Source of the DNA: Amblyornis subalaris
Taxonomy: Eukaryota; Chordata; Aves; Passeriformes; Ptilonorhynchidae
Direction: 5' to 3'
Length of the DNA stretch: 64,000 bases
NCBI GenBank assembly: GCA_018881555.1
Contig: JACAXG010000093.1
Coordinates: forward strand, 310,001 to 374,000
Shown here: positions 63,526 to 64,000 of the stretch, in pieces
How the letters are laid out: each line of letters starts with the position of its first letter
How positions within the stretch are numbered: position 1 is the first letter of the stretch
Translations under genes and position numbers: made by a program
The notes under the pieces: generated by a model
What the model was told of the DNA's origin: nothing
What the model saw: the letters and a program-made list of their open reading frames with translations, nothing else
The model's database searches: none

Positions 63526-64000
63526 CTAAGTAAAACAGATTAATCTACTATGTGATGCTAAAACCACTTTAAAGCACAAAAGAAAGGCCCTCCCTTTCTT
63601 TTGGGGTATTCTCCTCTTTCCATGCATGTAAAACAATCTGCTCTGGTGGCTCCTCTCCTGCCAGTCCTGTCCCACTGCCCAGGGGGTACAGGCAGAGCAT
63701 GAGTGAACCCTGCACAGGGACAGGCCAGCAAGACATGGCTCCATCAGCCAGGCAACACCAGGAGGGGAAAGATCTCTACCACGTATCCATTTTGGGCACT
63801 CCAAGCTCAGTACCAAGTGGATAAATTCCTGCTGCCTTTGGGATACATCCTGACCTTCACCTTCCAACCACTGCCAGACCGACTCCTGCGTCCTGCTGCA
63901 AGATGAACAAGATCCCTCCTCCCCTCCACATCCCAGACCTGGGATGGCTGCAGTGCTCACTCCAAGTCCCCAGGGTTCACCAGGAGCCAGGCACCTGCCT

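Larger units (their letters stand above)
59371..64000 (-). other. PWWP2B: PWWP2B intron 1 (partial; runs off the right edge)
   Basis: No sequence resembling mammalian PWWP2B exon 1 (coding for the stretch that ends ...GILLDCTKK) was found on the minus strand to the right of the acceptor, and no CpG-rich promoter is visible there. Intron 1 is therefore at least 4.6 kb and exon 1 lies outside the window. The intron contains CR1 fragments at 61179-61487, 62521-62653 and 63372-63525, and G-rich low-complexity sequence at about 63126-63180. No other gene is recognisable in the remaining sequence. Confidence 0.75.

Overview
The window is vertebrate nuclear DNA, almost certainly from a bird. Two things point that way. 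First, at least twelve 5'-truncated CR1 retrotransposon copies are present, in the form typical of bird genomes (3' ends resembling 'ggtctagtggaaggtgtcc' and 'ccaacccaaaccattc'). Second, the one recognisable gene is a clear orthologue of mammalian PWWP2B. It has spliced structure, weak codon constraint outside that gene, CpG-rich patches and microsatellites, and nothing resembling bacterial gene organisation. I cannot name the species.

The only protein-coding exon I can support is PWWP2B on the minus strand. Its main exon spans 59369 to 57722 and carries 542 complete codons (59368-57743), ending with the PWWP domain and a TAA stop at 57740-57742. The exon opens after a clean acceptor (CTGAC branch-like site, long pyrimidine tract, TTTAG). 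It closes 17 nt after the stop at a strong CAG|GTGAGT donor, so the transcript should have a further, purely 3'-UTR exon somewhere to the left. Exon 1 (about 42 codons in mammals) is not in the window: 59371-64000 is intron 1, with three CR1 copies inserted antisense to the gene and one in the same sense.

Positions 1-57700 read as intergenic sequence or downstream 3'-UTR intron. In mammals PWWP2B lies between LRRC27 and INPP5A, so this side should face INPP5A, but I found no INPP5A exon. The interval holds CR1 fragments, several tandem repeats, CpG-rich islands not tied to a recognised gene, and AT-rich stretches with homeodomain-type TAAT cores that could be regulatory. The repeats include a 34-unit 10-bp minisatellite with a 90-bp higher-order duplication at 6811-7150, a TTA/TTG block, a 15-bp x5 array and an 11-bp x6 array. 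The CpG-rich stretches include 2385-2890, 10585-10800, 18340-18910 and 34830-35400.

Many open frames of 60-250 codons exist, but apart from PWWP2B none shows a recognisable family or splice-consistent structure, and I treat them as chance. I found no undescribed multi-gene system. The most useful leads are the 3'-UTR intron directly after the PWWP2B stop, the indel-free minisatellite, the orphan CpG island with a 37-bp duplication, and an exon-like ATG-to-donor stretch at 49715-49770.
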